A stretch of DNA of 64,000 nt from Pohlia nutans (taxonomy: Eukaryota > Streptophyta > Bryopsida > Bryales > Mniaceae): assembly GCA_022496805.1 (NCBI GenBank), contig CM040088.1, forward strand, positions 25,837,501 through 25,901,500. The letters run 5' to 3'. Of this stretch, positions 35,515 to 47,163 are shown piece by piece (positions within the stretch are counted from its first letter, which is position 1; the number at the start of each line of letters is the position of its first letter). A model generated the notes under the pieces. The model was given only the letters and a program-made list of their open reading frames with translations, was not told where the DNA came from and made no database searches. The position numbers and the translations under genes are program-made.

Positions 35515-35928
35515 CTATGGGGGAGCTTCTCTTGCTTCGGTGAGGTGAAAGGTTCGAATCTTTATGACAACGCAAAGCATTGCTATTGGTCGAAAAATAA
35601 GGAGCCAAAACTTGTTTTTGCCACTCTTCAAGCAAGAATACCAATTCTGTCTTGTCTTCCCTCTTGTGGAATTTTTTTGCTCGACTTTACGGATAATTCT
35701 ACTAAGTGAAATGTTTCTTAAATTACACAAGGAGAATGCATTCTTCCACAATCTGAGTGGCTGTTCCACCAGGAGCATGCATTCTTCCACAATCTGAGTG
35801 GCTGTTCCACCAGGAGCATGCCGGTTCTGTTGCAATTCCGGCTCATCACTGATTCGTGGGACAAAAATAGGAGGATCGTACCGAGTCAGCGGCAATGAAG
35901 GAAAGTTTACACCTATCAGTTTCCACAC
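35515..35928 (-). CDS. Possible exon, hypothetical
   Basis: On the minus strand an open frame follows an acceptor-like TTTGTAG and begins VWKLIGVNFPSLPLTRYD, continuing PPIFVPRISDEPELQQN. This first part reads like protein. The remainder overlaps a tandem duplication and then becomes unconvincing. No family recognised, and no upstream exon identified. Confidence 0.2.
   Translation of the reverse strand: MWKLIGVNFPSLPLTRYDPPIFVPRISDEPELQQNRHAPGGTATQIVEECMLLVEQPLRLWKNAFSLCNLRNISLSRIIRKVEQKNSTRGKTRQNWYSCLKSGKNKFWLLIFRPIAMLCVVIKIRTFHLTEAREAPP
35730..35821. repeat. Exact 41-base tandem duplication
   Basis: Two adjacent 41-base units built on AGGAGCATGCATTCTTCCAC plus a 10-base partial unit. The first unit has a single A for C change. 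A 41-base step shifts any reading frame. Confidence 0.92.
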
Positions 35929-36142
35929 CTACAAAGAGTAACAAACGGTTGTCTCTTACTCAAATCTAGCATCACAGACGGAGAGACAGTTGAAAAAGGA
36001 CAGTACTGTAGTGGTGGGATTAAAAAAAGGTAAGGAAGTCTCGGAGATGTGGTGCAATCTGATTCACTCTCTAGCTGTCCGGCAAACGCTGGCCGGTGTC
36101 CACTTGCCTGCGCTTTTTCCACAGCCCATCTTCCCCTTGCAC

Positions 36143-36150
36143 TTTATAAT
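36143..36150 (+). promoter_or_regulatory. Candidate TATA box for KAI2-like gene
   Basis: TTTATAAT in a C/T-rich context about 530 bases before the ATG. If used, transcription would start near 36175 and the leader would include the MITE at 36482-36593. No other evidence fixes the start. Confidence 0.35.
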
Positions 36151-36481
36151 CTTGCATCTCCCGCACCTCGCGTTCAAGCGCAAGTATCTATCAACGCTGG
36201 CTCTCACGAGCTCTGGTCTGCACACAGAATACCACTTGAATGATCTCGGTAAGAAGCTCGGAATCATCACAGTTTGCCACTTGAAAAATGATCATATTCT
36301 CCCATTATTTCGTGCTAGCTGCCATACTGATTCTCTCTCTCGTACTGTACCATCATGGTGCGTGACTCGGATTGGTTTTGTCACCTTGCGTTTGTCGATA
36401 AGGTCGATTCGACTGAATATGGCGATGGTGGTCAGGAGGAGGGGAGATTGTGATGTGCAGATCTTAGCAAGGGACTGGACG

Positions 36482-36593
36482 CACTACAAGGAAACTGGTT
36501 GTTTTACATTGACTGAAATTGTGGAAACCCTTGTTCTATGTGAACTAGTTGCACTCAAAATAGCAGTGAGAAAAACCTCATTCTGCCGTAGTG
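36482..36593 (+). mobile_element. CACTA-type MITE in KAI2 upstream region
   Basis: 112 bp beginning CACTACAAGGAAACTGG and ending CCGTAGTG, with ACG duplicated at 36479-36481 and 36594-36596. Same family as the MITE in the first intron of the gene. It lies 87 bases before the ATG. Confidence 0.88.
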
Positions 36594-36679
36594 ACGGGTG
36601 TGAGTTCTGATCGAATGGGAGTTGGTGTTGACAGGTGAGTTCAAGCAGACCGTGGCGGTGAGGAACAGTTACAGTAGTG

Positions 36680-38838
36680 ATGGCGGAGGTGCCCACACTG
36701 CTGGAGGCGCACAATGTGCGCGTGGTGGGGATGGGCGAGGAGCTGGTGGTGCTGGGCCACGGATTCGGCACGGATCAGTCGGTGTGGAAGCACGTGATCC
36801 CGCACCTGGTGGATGAGTACCGCGTGATTTTGTTCGACAACATGGGCGCGGGCACCACGGATCCCGAGTATTTCAGCTTCTCCAGGTACTCCACTCTGCA
36901 CGGATACGCCGACGACCTTCTGTCCATCCTTGACGAGCTCGAAGTCGAATCGTGTATTTACGTCGGACACTCCGTGGCTGGCATGGTGGGTTGCTTGGCG
37001 TCCCTGGAACGCCCTGAAATCTTCAGCAAGATCATCACCATCTCCGCTTCTCCACGGTACTAACATCACTCACTAGTCAAATTCCCTAGATATCTCCTTT
37101 AGCACTACAAGGAAACTGGTCGTTTTGCATTGACTGAAATCAAGGAAACCCTTGTCCTATGTGACCAATTGCACTCATCGACTCTGGATTGGCTCAAAAT
37201 AGCAGTGAGAAGTGACCAGTTTCCTCGTAGTGTAGGGTCGGGCCCTTGTTTAACTTTCTTGTGCACCATGCTTGGTCTCTGGAATGGGAAGTTACGTTAA
37301 GTCTGTAAGTGAAGAACAGATGAGTAGATGAACGGGATGTAACCGTGGGTGAGCCTGGTTGCAGGTATTTGATTGACAGTGATTATTTCGGAGGGTTTGA
37401 GCAGGAGGATCTCAATCAACTGTTCGAAGCGATGCAGTCGAATTTCAAGGCATGGGTGTCAGGCTTTGCGCCGTTGGCTGTAGGAGCAGACATAGATTCC
37501 ATAGCAGTTCAGGAGTTCGGCAGGACTCTCTTCAACATCCGGCCCGACATCGCCTTCAGTGTGGCCAAAACCATCTTCCAGAGCGATCTGCGCTCCATGC
37601 TTCCCAAAGTAAGCTTTGAACACCATTCTTTTACCCATTCAATTTGTTTTGATACGCAAGCACTGAAACCCTTAGTTTTTTTTATTAATTAGTTTAAAAG
37701 AAGGTTTAGTAGATTCTCCAATTTTGACACAAGGCTGGAAAACTGACCATTTCTAGTAAATGAAAAAAGTCTGCACCGAAAATGGTTTGCGTCTAGGACT
37801 TCAATTTCTCAGACACCAACCATGTTAATTTATAGAATGCGAATTAATTAGCTCAAGAGTTTGTAACTGGAGAGTCATTCCAAAGACAAACTAAGGCCAA
37901 GTTGGAAGTTTACAATTTATTTGTCTATTTAATTACCAGAATTAAAATTGTGTACAGGCCTGCAGTTTGTCTCGAAACCCTGTGTGGTCTTGGCATGAAA
38001 ACTAGGTCACAAATGGCACAAACGACTTTTAACAACGAAAATTTGTGAAAAGCAAGTGATGTTTTTTACTTGGATTGTTTAAGAATAGCTATGTAGGGTA
38101 TTTCTATCAAACTTCTGTTCCATTTCAAATCGACATCCACAAATTGGCGTTTCGAAACTCTGCTTGATGAATGGTGGAGAGCAGTGATTTTTTTTTGTCT
38201 GGAGACAGTTAGCATTTCTCTCTTTTCCATGGCAATTCAGGCTCCTTGATGCTCTTTTCATATTAATGTATAGGTAATATCAGGGTAATACACATGTGCT
38301 ACCTAAGTGCTACTTAGGTTTAAAGAGACTACACATCTTAACACCATGTAGGAAACCTGGCTATTATTATTATTATTATTCAAAAATCCTTTACAGTATC
38401 AATTAGCCAGCCCAAATTTTATGTAACAATTTAGCTAAAATGAGCAACAAAAAATCACTGATCAATGGAGAGGTTGTATTCAGCCATTTGAACATCATAA
38501 TTATGATACCTTGAGCACGGACAGTTTATTGTCCCCTCAGTGTGCAACCTCATTTGTTTCAGTCTGACTACTTCATGGCATGTGTGTCTCTGACAAGAGT
38601 CTGTCAATCTGTCTGACATGAAGCTGGCGATGGAATGCAGGTAACAGTGCCCTGCCACATTCTTCAAAGCAGTAAGGATCTGGCAGTGCCTGAGGTGGTG
38701 GCGGAGTACCTTCATCATGCGCTTGGAGGCCCCACGATCGTCGAGATCTTGCAGACCGAGGGCCATTTGCCGCAGCTCAGTTCCCCGGACGTGGTGATCC
38801 CGGTGTTGAAACGTCATATTGCTGGAAGCCTGTGGTGA
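36680..38838 (+). CDS. KAI2: KAI2/D14-family alpha/beta hydrolase
   Basis: Receptor-type hydrolase. Family members perceive karrikins or an endogenous butenolide (KAI2), or strigolactones (D14), and signal with the F-box protein MAX2. Three exons: 36680-37056, 37365-37608, 38641-38838, with GT-AG introns of 308 and 1032 bases and matching phases, giving 272 residues, the usual length. The triad is Ser98 ([10 protein letters not shown]), Asp220 (SSKDLAVP) and His249 ([11 protein letters not shown]). [40 protein letters not shown] and [11 protein letters not shown] are characteristic and favour KAI2 over D14. I judge it intact and functional. The first intron holds a CACTA MITE. The ATG is the first in frame, and the protein starts at the family position. 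It may be one of several paralogues. Confidence 0.93.
37103..37232 (+). mobile_element. CACTA-type MITE in KAI2 intron 1
   Basis: 130 bp from CACTACAAGGAAACTGG to CCTCGTAGTG with TAG duplicated on both sides. About 85 percent like the copy at 36482-36593, with an extra segment of about 18 bases. Confidence 0.9.
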
Positions 38839-38839
38839 C

Positions 38840-39435
38840 CAAGCGGAATCTTTCCTGTCACGGCACTTTTACCGACACCGGGAGATTCTCGGCAGATATA
38901 TCGTCCCGAACGAACAAGTCAGATCCAGGAGTCCCATCGTTTGATCGTCAAGTCATCAAGTAGTTGAAATTTGAATATTACTACGCACTGAAAATAGATC
39001 GAGAAGCATGGCTCTGTGCATTCTAATTCTTGTTTTTTGTTCCTGTATCAATACACGAAGGCGCGAAGAAAAATTGATCTTGAAAACGTCAGTCTGTTGC
39101 TCGTTTTTTCCTTTGACTTCCAGCCAAAAGTTTCAGGTTGCGGGAGAAGAAGAATCATGTTGTTTGGGTTTGATCCTTTCTCAAGGGGATCATGACCGCA
39201 GTTGCATGCTATGCCTTCTGGAAGTGCTTTCGAGTCTAGACGAAGGACATGCCCTAGTCTCCGGTGCTAGTGATACCACTTTTTTTTCGTGGGTGTTTCG
39301 GTTTCCATCGATATGTACATGAATGAATCATGTGTAAATTCCGATTCAGATAACTTAGAGAAAGTCTAAACCCCCATAGGATGGGCACAAGGGAGTCTCA
39401 TAGATTTTAGTTTCTGTATTACGTTGCCTTTGGGC
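38840..39435. other. KAI2 3' flank
   Basis: 3' untranslated region and flank. No second gene recognised. An open frame at 39008-39322 looks compositional. Confidence 0.45.
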
Positions 39436-39438
39436 AGT

Positions 39439-39657
39439 GGTCTGATATGGGCACCCCCTTCAAAAATGGTGTGATTTTAGAAAAATATCCTTTTTATAAG
39501 AAAAATAACTACAAAATTACATAAATTAGATGGTGTTATAGATGGCATGGTTGCAGCTGCATACATGGTGTTAAAGATGGAATTTCTAGCACATATTAAA
39601 TGAGTTACGCATAAGTCACACATAGTGTGACGCATCATACCGGTACCCATATGAGGT
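39439..39657 (+). mobile_element. MITE family C, copy 3
   Basis: Ends GGTCTGATATGGGCACC and GGTACCCATATGAGGT. Internal words match 31752-31970. The right end is eroded. Confidence 0.72.
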
Positions 39658-39659
39658 GA

Positions 39660-40400
39660 GTATCCCGTTTCCTGTTGGATGTACTTGTCCTTCACGAAAT
39701 TCTAGAATAATATCGTTCTAACCATGTGGTGATACTTGTGGTTGGATGCTATTGTCCTTCACGAAATTTATAGAAGCTGACTTTCAAAAGCCTACACACA
39801 AGTTGAGTCTCCAAGCTGAATATTTAGCTTTGCTGGTAACATGGTAGGGGCATTGTTGAGGGTTTAGATTTTCTCTAATGTGAAGAGGATGTTGGAACTC
39901 ATTGACATGTTGGAAAATTGCCTTTCTGTTGAATGTAGAAATTCAACTACCTCTCTATTGTTCACACCACATGTATAATTATTAATGTACATTGTGTGTT
40001 TTCTTCAATGTTAGAGTACATGTTATGTGGGTGTCGAGGGCTCCCTCATTCCCGGGGCAGTAGGAAAGTAAGTGCAAGACCAAAAACACCCATTCTCACA
40101 CTCTATACGCTATTTTTGAATGATGAAGTGCGTTTAAGAGTGCGGAGCTTGATTCTAGCTCACCAAATATTGGCACTATGGTGAGCATGGTTCTCGCACA
40201 TCAAATTTTTTGTCATATTCTATCACAAGATCATGCTTTCACTTTATGAAGGCTTTATGTTTAGGAAGATTATTCTCCAAGATTGATAGCCATTATGATT
40301 GTCCCAAGTAGTGGCATTCAAAGTGATGGTATGTAATTAATCGATGCACTCTATTCCGGGCATGCATGCAACGTCTACACAGTCTATCTCACGGTAACAA
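39660..40400. other. Intergenic, no feature seen
   Basis: Short repeat of CTTCACGAAATT-type words near 39690 and 39755. No gene supported. Confidence 0.45.
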
Positions 40401-40404
40401 CATA

Positions 40405-40583
40405 CACTACAAGCAGAGGCGTCATTTCTCACTCTGGAGGATCCTGTTCATTGTCGCTTTTCATTGTACGCGCTTGTCCTACGTGATGAATCGCACTCAC
40501 CAAATTCAACCAAAAAATTGGTGAGTGCTAAGTGGCGACATTTGACTCACATGAGTGAAAAGCGACGCCTTCTCCTTGTAGTG
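40405..40583 (+). mobile_element. CACTA-type MITE
   Basis: 179 bp from CACTACAAGCAGAGG to CTTGTAGTG, ATA duplicated at both ends. About 93 percent like 2941-3119. Confidence 0.9.
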
Positions 40584-40750
40584 ATATGTAACCCATTGAC
40601 ATCTTCTGTTAAGTTGTGAGTTGTAGGGTTTAGCCGTTCTGCAGGAATTTAAAAGCCAAGACATACATCAATTGCTGCAATCCACAAGTTCAGGTACTGT
40701 ATAACTAGAGCCCTGAACACTGAACTACTTTCCAACGAACAAAACTCTCC

Positions 40751-40943
40751 CACTAGTAGGAAATGTGTCGTTTTTCACTTACTATAAATGAAAAAAGAAT
40801 GAAATTGCGCCAAGCACATGGGTTGTGTTAGTGCTGGTGAGTGGTTTTGGTCACAAGAAAACAAAAATATAAGTATAATATTTAGCCACTATTCACTGTT
40901 CCCACAAAGTGAGGAATGAAAAACGACAGGTCTGCTACTAGTG
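40751..40943 (-). mobile_element. CACTAGTAG MITE, copy 1
   Basis: 193 bp, ends CACTAGTAGGAAATGTGTCG and CGACAGGTCTGCTACTAGTG, TCC duplicated on both sides. Inverse orientation to the copies at 43572 and 52755. Confidence 0.9.
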
Positions 40944-43453
40944 TCCACATAACTGGGAGGCCGTTCCAGAGCGAGCTGTGGCCATCATTCTGAACTTCCC
41001 TGCACATTGAGCACATTTTTCATAGTTACTAATTGAGCTCTCTTCCAATGCATTCAATCGATGATTTGATTAACATACCACCTGTAGGAGTGATATCCAT
41101 TCCCCAGAGAAGGAAATCAAAGCAACGGATGACTACTCGATAGCACTAAACCCTGGATTCAACATTTGGTGGGTTTCAGACCTTGAAGATTGGATGCTGA
41201 AAAATCAGGATGAACTAATGAGTCTGTGGCCGATCACAACATTTACCAAGGAAATAGAGCATACTATTTGCATACTTTAAGAATTCTAATATAAGTAAGT
41301 GTGATTTTTGGTAGATGTATTAGGGTGCTACACGTAATTTGGACCCATTAAGAATTGAGTGTAGTTCCTATTATTATATTGGCCAATTTACGAAAAGAAT
41401 CTTATCTATTAGCAATTACAAGGAGATTCAATTGCAATTAAGCAAAATATATTTAGATGTATACAACAATTATAAAAGTTAAAAAATAAATCAATATATG
41501 AGAGCCACAATTACATTAACCCCTAAACGACCATGCTCATCCCTGAAATATTATCACTTCTCGTGATGCGTTCAAGATCGCAGTTGTATATATCAATTGG
41601 TATTCATGTAGAAAACTTCACTGTTGAAACTCAAAGAGGATTTAGTCGTGAGACTGTATATCAATTTTCAGGACAATCTTTTGTATTGATTACATAATTA
41701 CAAGGTTTGATCATGAGTTGATTTCTGGAATTTTTGAGCAAAATCAACAAGTCATTCACTGCAAACAATCTCATAAATTCTAGAACCATGATTAACGTTT
41801 GAAATTTTCAGAGGCATACAAAGATGTATTGTATCTAGGTGCTCACAAAAAATGGTGTTCTAAAACTAAACACAACAACACTGAATTATTCCGAAAGATT
41901 AATGTTCAGGTGCAATTCTTGGAGATGACCAGACCAACCGGTTACTTATACTAGCAAGTCGCTTCCAGCATTCGTTTGTCACAGCGTCACCAAGTGCATT
42001 GAACTCTTCAAAAACATTGAACTAATAATATCAACACCCACACAACTAGGCAAATAATGATCCTCTAGCTCGCCACTTCAATCGTTACGTTCTGTCCAGT
42101 TCCATCATGGATCTAGTAGATTGTTCAAGAAAACCTTGCAAGGGAAAAAGGTCCATATTTGAAATTCGATTCTTCTCTGTTAGGGTTACTTAAAACTAGA
42201 CCCTGAACGCAGCTACAAGCACACAGAGGTGCACTCACTTCACTCTGGCGACCTCTCAGGATAGAATGTTAATGTTTCTATAGCTGCCAAGAATTGCACA
42301 TTCAATTCAAAATTAGAAACATGAGAACTGTGAAACTCTGCAACACCTAAGTCTATCTTCCTCATCGGGGAGATGGTTCAACGACACATCAGTAAAACAA
42401 GGCAAAACTTAGGTGGTTCTGCCCTCTCACTATCTACAACAATAGTATGAACTTGTATCAATTTGCGCCTCAGTGCATTACGAAATTTTGAAATCAGATC
42501 AAGATCTCAGTCCGGGTATGCAACTCCCATATTATTTACAGGGGGCATCAGCATTAAAACGTCTTAGAGGATGGCTTTTGTAAAAATTATATCAAATTAT
42601 ATAAAAATAAAATAACCAATAAGTTAGGTGAAGACCAAATTAAACAAAATGAGATGTAGAAAATGTTGGGTTGCTTATTTATTAAAAAAAATCTCCACAA
42701 CGTATATAAAGAATTGAAACACCTATGCATAATTTTAAAAAATCCATACAAGAAGTTGCCTCTAATGAAAATTAAAAGTCATTGGCGGTGTTTTTATTTA
42801 TAATAAAAAAAATCTTAAAATTTTATCAAAAAGCCCAAAAAGTTGGGTAGCTTGGCCTATGCTACATGTATTAAAAAAACTCATATAATTAGGTTTTTAA
42901 TGCTATTATTGCCTTCAAGGAAGATTCAGTTCTTGTACATTATTACATTTTTAGATTCCTTATTAGGAGGGCTACAAGAGTTTCTTACATTAAAACAAAT
43001 TACATCACTTGAGATTGGACTAAAATGAAATATAAGTGATTATAATCAGGGCCATATGATATGGAAGTTACATACCCGGGGATCTCAATAGAAGTGCCAA
43101 TTGAAAAACATCAACACTATCACACAGTGTTCTCCAATGCTAGATAAAATTGGCCACAAACAACTGAAAATGAGCTGCACTAACGAGTTCTCTAAGACAA
43201 GCAATGGAAGTCATTACAACAGATCTTGAACATGCTAATTGGTACATTCAAGAAACCAGGAGAATACAGGTAGTAGCGAATTTGGTAAAAACGAATACAG
43301 CCACAAGAAACCAGAAGAGTTGTAGCGAATTTCATTAAGCATATCCGGTTACAAAATTATTTTCAAATTTCGCGAAATTTGGCTATGGGCAGTTATCAGG
43401 CCGGTATCCCGAAGTGCATTGCAAAATTTTCAAGATCCGGCATTATTCTATAC

Positions 43454-43813
43454 CACTACTAGCAAAGGCATCGCTTCTCACTCAGAACAGTGTCAAAGTT
43501 CACTGTACACACTTGTCCTATGTGACGAATCGCACTCACCAAGTCTTGAGCGCCTATGCAGTGAGTGTGAACACTAGTAGAAGACCTGTTGTTTTTCATT
43601 CCCCATTTTGTGGGAATAGTGAACAATGGCTGAATATTATGCTTATATTTTTGTCTTCTTGTGACCAAAACCACTCACCAGCACTGACACAACCCGGCAC
43701 AATTTCGTTTCTTTTCATTTATAGTAAGTGAAAAACGACACATTTCCTACTAGTGGAAGTGACGCCGTTTGACTCACCTACCGAGTGAAAAGCAACGCCT
43801 TCTCCTTGTAGTG
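43454..43813 (+). mobile_element. CACTA-type MITE hosting a nested MITE
   Basis: From CACTACTAGC to CTTGTAGTG, with TAC on both sides. It is interrupted at 43572-43755 by a different CACTA-type MITE. Without it the host is about 173 bp. Confidence 0.88.
43572..43755 (+). mobile_element. CACTAGTAG MITE, copy 2, nested
   Basis: 184 bp, ends CACTAGTAGAAGACCTG and CATTTCCTACTAGTG, GAA duplicated at both sides, inserted within 43454-43813. Confidence 0.92.
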
Positions 43814-44572
43814 TACCAATTGAAAACAACAACACAATTCTTCGATGCGGAAACAAAAACAAGCACAAGCAAACACCTCCACCTCTCTATGCACCTCCAC
43901 CTTCAACGGCAAACTTCGCAAGTGTTTGCAAACAAGTTTTAATCTAAAATACTTCGCACATGAATCCAACTAAGTTAATCCAACTGCAGGTGCGTAAATG
44001 AATAGTGCACACACTCGCAAGCAAAAATAAGTCTGCACCAGCATCCCAAACAGACATGAGATTTGGATGTCGGATCCGACAAAAGGCCACGTCTTGATTT
44101 CATCCCTAATTTCAAACCGTCCTCATTAAAAATCCAAAATCTACAACGAACTTTAGCTGCAGTAGTAGACAAAACCTTCTTTGTAAAACAACTTGCTAGC
44201 TTTTGAATGAGAGAATGCACATGAAGGCTAACCAAAGCGATGATCTGAAGTGTAATTACACAAGTTCATTTCCACCAGCGTTTAGTGGAAGAAAGATCAA
44301 AGTCTCTGCAAGGATTTCCTCAGGTATGGATCCCGCAGTGCTGTTGACAAAACGTAAGAACCGAGAATAGCCAGTATCCAGGTCATCAACCTCCCTAACT
44401 ACCATATCCCAAGTTCAGATCGATCAACGTAATTGCACATCTTGAATTTTTTGGTGTTCTCGTAATGAACATCTACAATTCTCTAATTAACATTGAGTTA
44501 AAATTATAGGATTTAAATAAGTTACTAAAGTAATAAAATTACAGTACGTCCTCGTGGGTGTTTAGGGGTTAA

Positions 44573-46322
44573 AGGAAAATTAATTACAAAATAAATATTA
44601 ACTACATTAAAAACAAGTTAATAACTGCAATCTAATTGAATTAACTATGGTGAAAGCTACTAGTTGTAAATTTGTGGAGTTGTACTTTAATCACTCCATC
44701 ATTGTATGTTTTATTCTATTTAGTGGTGTGCCTTAAATAATGATATTGTCTCTAAATTGATGTGACCAATTGTGTAAGTGCTAGAATTTGGAGGGACGAC
44801 AACTTATAGAAGAACTGCAACAGTCGCTAATCGGCCTGAAACTACATATTATGTCAATAATTGTAATAATATGTATTTACTGTAATATGCATTGAATAGA
44901 TTGAAGATTTTAGTTGAATTGTTTGGTGAGTTGTCACTCCTCACATTGATCTATAGGAATTTATAAATTTTTGTTCTTTTTCAAAGATATATGGTTATAA
45001 GTGATCAAAATGGGAGCCATTACTTTTAGGGTGTAAATACATCAATGAACATTGTCATTTTAGAACCTTGACGTATGTTGTGTTTGTGATAGGAAAATAT
45101 TGTGACTACTTTAAGTGAATTAGATGACCATTAAAGATGAACTTTTGATTGATTATAAAGTAGTTTAAGAATCATTTAGAGGATTAGTGCTAATATACTT
45201 AAAAAATTCATAATAAATTCATCCTTTTTCGAGAAAATATATCTTCAATTGGCACGCGATTCTCTTACAATTGTTCGTATGTGAGAAAATAAATTGTACT
45301 TTTCCAACAACTTCACATATGCACAACAACCAATGTGCCCACTATGGGCTCACCTACCTTATATGACCAATAAGTAGAAATTTTTGTTTATGACATCTTT
45401 TATAATGAACATTCACTAGTAAAAAGGTGGAATTTGGGCACCAGGGAATAGCATATGAAAATGGTGCCCAAAGCCCATATAAGCACGGTACCCAAGGCCC
45501 ACATTAGCACCAAGCTAGTGCCAATATGGGCCTTGTAATCGGCACCATGCTCTGATACTATTCCTTTGTGTCCAAAGACTACCCATTCTTCAAGTGCCTT
45601 GGTACCCTACACCATGATCAGTTTTGATGTAAATAAATAAATTTTTGGTCGGGAATTGCCACATGTCATCTTGAGATTGGTTCAGGGTGACGTGAACTCC
45701 TCAAAATCTGACGTGGAAATTCAGGCTGTCGAATCTGACCCTCACGAACAGTATATTTGAGGTGCTTTCACATGCGCCGATGCTTTGAATCGTGGTGAGA
45801 TCTTTGATAGTTGCGTCTTTTGCAATGGTGCAACGCCCAGCAGGCCAGCCAGGCAAGATTGTAGTCACTTAGCTGAGGGATGTCCAGATTGAGGAGGATG
45901 ACAGCGCAGAAGGTGAAGAGGAATGAGGTTGCAAGAATGACAACCAAGGTGCGTTTCAAACCTACTTTCAAAGCAAATAGCCTTACAGTGCTCAAAACCA
46001 GTTGCTCTCTTGTCTGAATTTCCTTAAGTAGGAGCTTCGTATAGATTTTGCAGCTGGTTCGCTAGTGATGGTTGGAGTATGCCGTCTCACGCTTCTCATT
46101 TTGTTGGGGATCAGAACTTAAGCTGCTTCTGGATAAACAGGGTCACCGATGTTTAAAACCCTAAATTAAATCCAGTGACTGCATTTGCGCTCTTGGCTTA
46201 GGGTTTACAGCATGATTGACGCCGTATGTTCAACAGTATGTTCAACAGGAGTTGAGGTACTCTTATTGATAAAGGAGTTGAGGTTGGCCTTGATGAAATT
46301 TTAGTTAGGAGTTAGGGTTGTG
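44573..46322. other. Intergenic; degenerate CACTA end near 45415
   Basis: CACTAGTAAAAAGGTGG near 45415 starts a segment with GTGCCCAAAGCCCATAT / ATATGGGCCTTG inner pairing but no matching right end. A minus-strand frame at 45768-45995 has one hydrophobic stretch (LVVILATSFLFTFCAVILL) but no other support. Confidence 0.4.
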
Positions 46323-46326
46323 TTAA

Positions 46327-47159
46327 GGGCGTTTGTATGGTACGGTCTACTAGAATTCTTGTCACACTGTGCACTCTTTTGAGGATTTTGAGAATTTGAA
46401 AAATTCATTTTAGAGGAAGAAAAATATTTTGTGAAATTTAAAGTGGTAGGATGGACTGTACTAATAAAAGAGAATTTTATTTTTGATAGAAAATTATAAA
46501 TTTGGCATTATATTTTAATGGAGGATGAAACAAAGGGTAAACTAGTGCATTGTCACAATGCATAATATGCACTCTAAATTCTAAACGAGAAGGGGAACAA
46601 AGGGTTGTAAATGAAATTTTGAGCTATGAAATTTTCCAATGTTCAAATATGTGAAGAAAAATATCTTCCAATATTTTCAATTTTTTTTGAGTTGATTAAA
46701 GTTTCAAATTTTAAAATGTGTTATTTTTGGGAGGGATTAATTGTTTCTCTATTTTTAAAAACTTTTTTGATGGATTTCTTTTTTGAATGTACTTGAGAAT
46801 GAAATTATGCAAGTTACCAATTTATGATCAAACTTTGAATGAAAATAGAATCAAACGTGAGCTATATTTTCATTCAAAGTTTGATCATAAATTGGTAAAG
46901 TTGTTATTAAAATGGGAGTTTTGATACTTAAAATCTTCAACATAAAATCATTTTAGCATTCTCAAAATTTTAATTTTTGGATAATACGTACATAAATCTA
47001 GAAGTTGATTCACTCATTTTTCATTGAATCATTGCTACATAATTTTCAAATTGGTTTGAAAGTTAGCTTTTTAAACAAAATGCTCAAAATGCACAAATGT
47101 GCACCAAAATGTAGTTAGTTCACCAAGAGGAGTTAGTGAACCGTATCATACAAACACCC
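46327..47159 (+). mobile_element. GGGCG-terminal element, copy 1 (TTAA duplication)
   Basis: 833 bp. Ends GGGCGTTTGTATGGTACGGT and (reverse) GGGTGTTTGTATGATACGGT, flanked by TTAA at 46323-46326 and 47160-47163. A strong inner hairpin near 46818-46900 pairs ACCAATTTATGATCAAAC with its complement. No coding capacity. A second copy is at 50816-51638. Confidence 0.88.
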
Positions 47160-47163
47160 TTAA

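Larger units (their letters stand above)
41520..44568. mobile_element. Possible 3-kb TTAA element
   Basis: CCCCTAAACGACC follows TTAA at 41516-41519. The complement, CCCCTAAACACCC, precedes TTAA at 44569-44572. If paired they define a non-autonomous 3.0 kb element with no gene and a younger CACTA MITE inside. The two ends might instead belong to separate damaged elements. Confidence 0.4.

Noticed and set aside
45768..45995. Minus-strand frame with one hydrophobic segment
   Set aside because: Only 75 codons, no splice partner or family motif. Kept as a note, not a gene.
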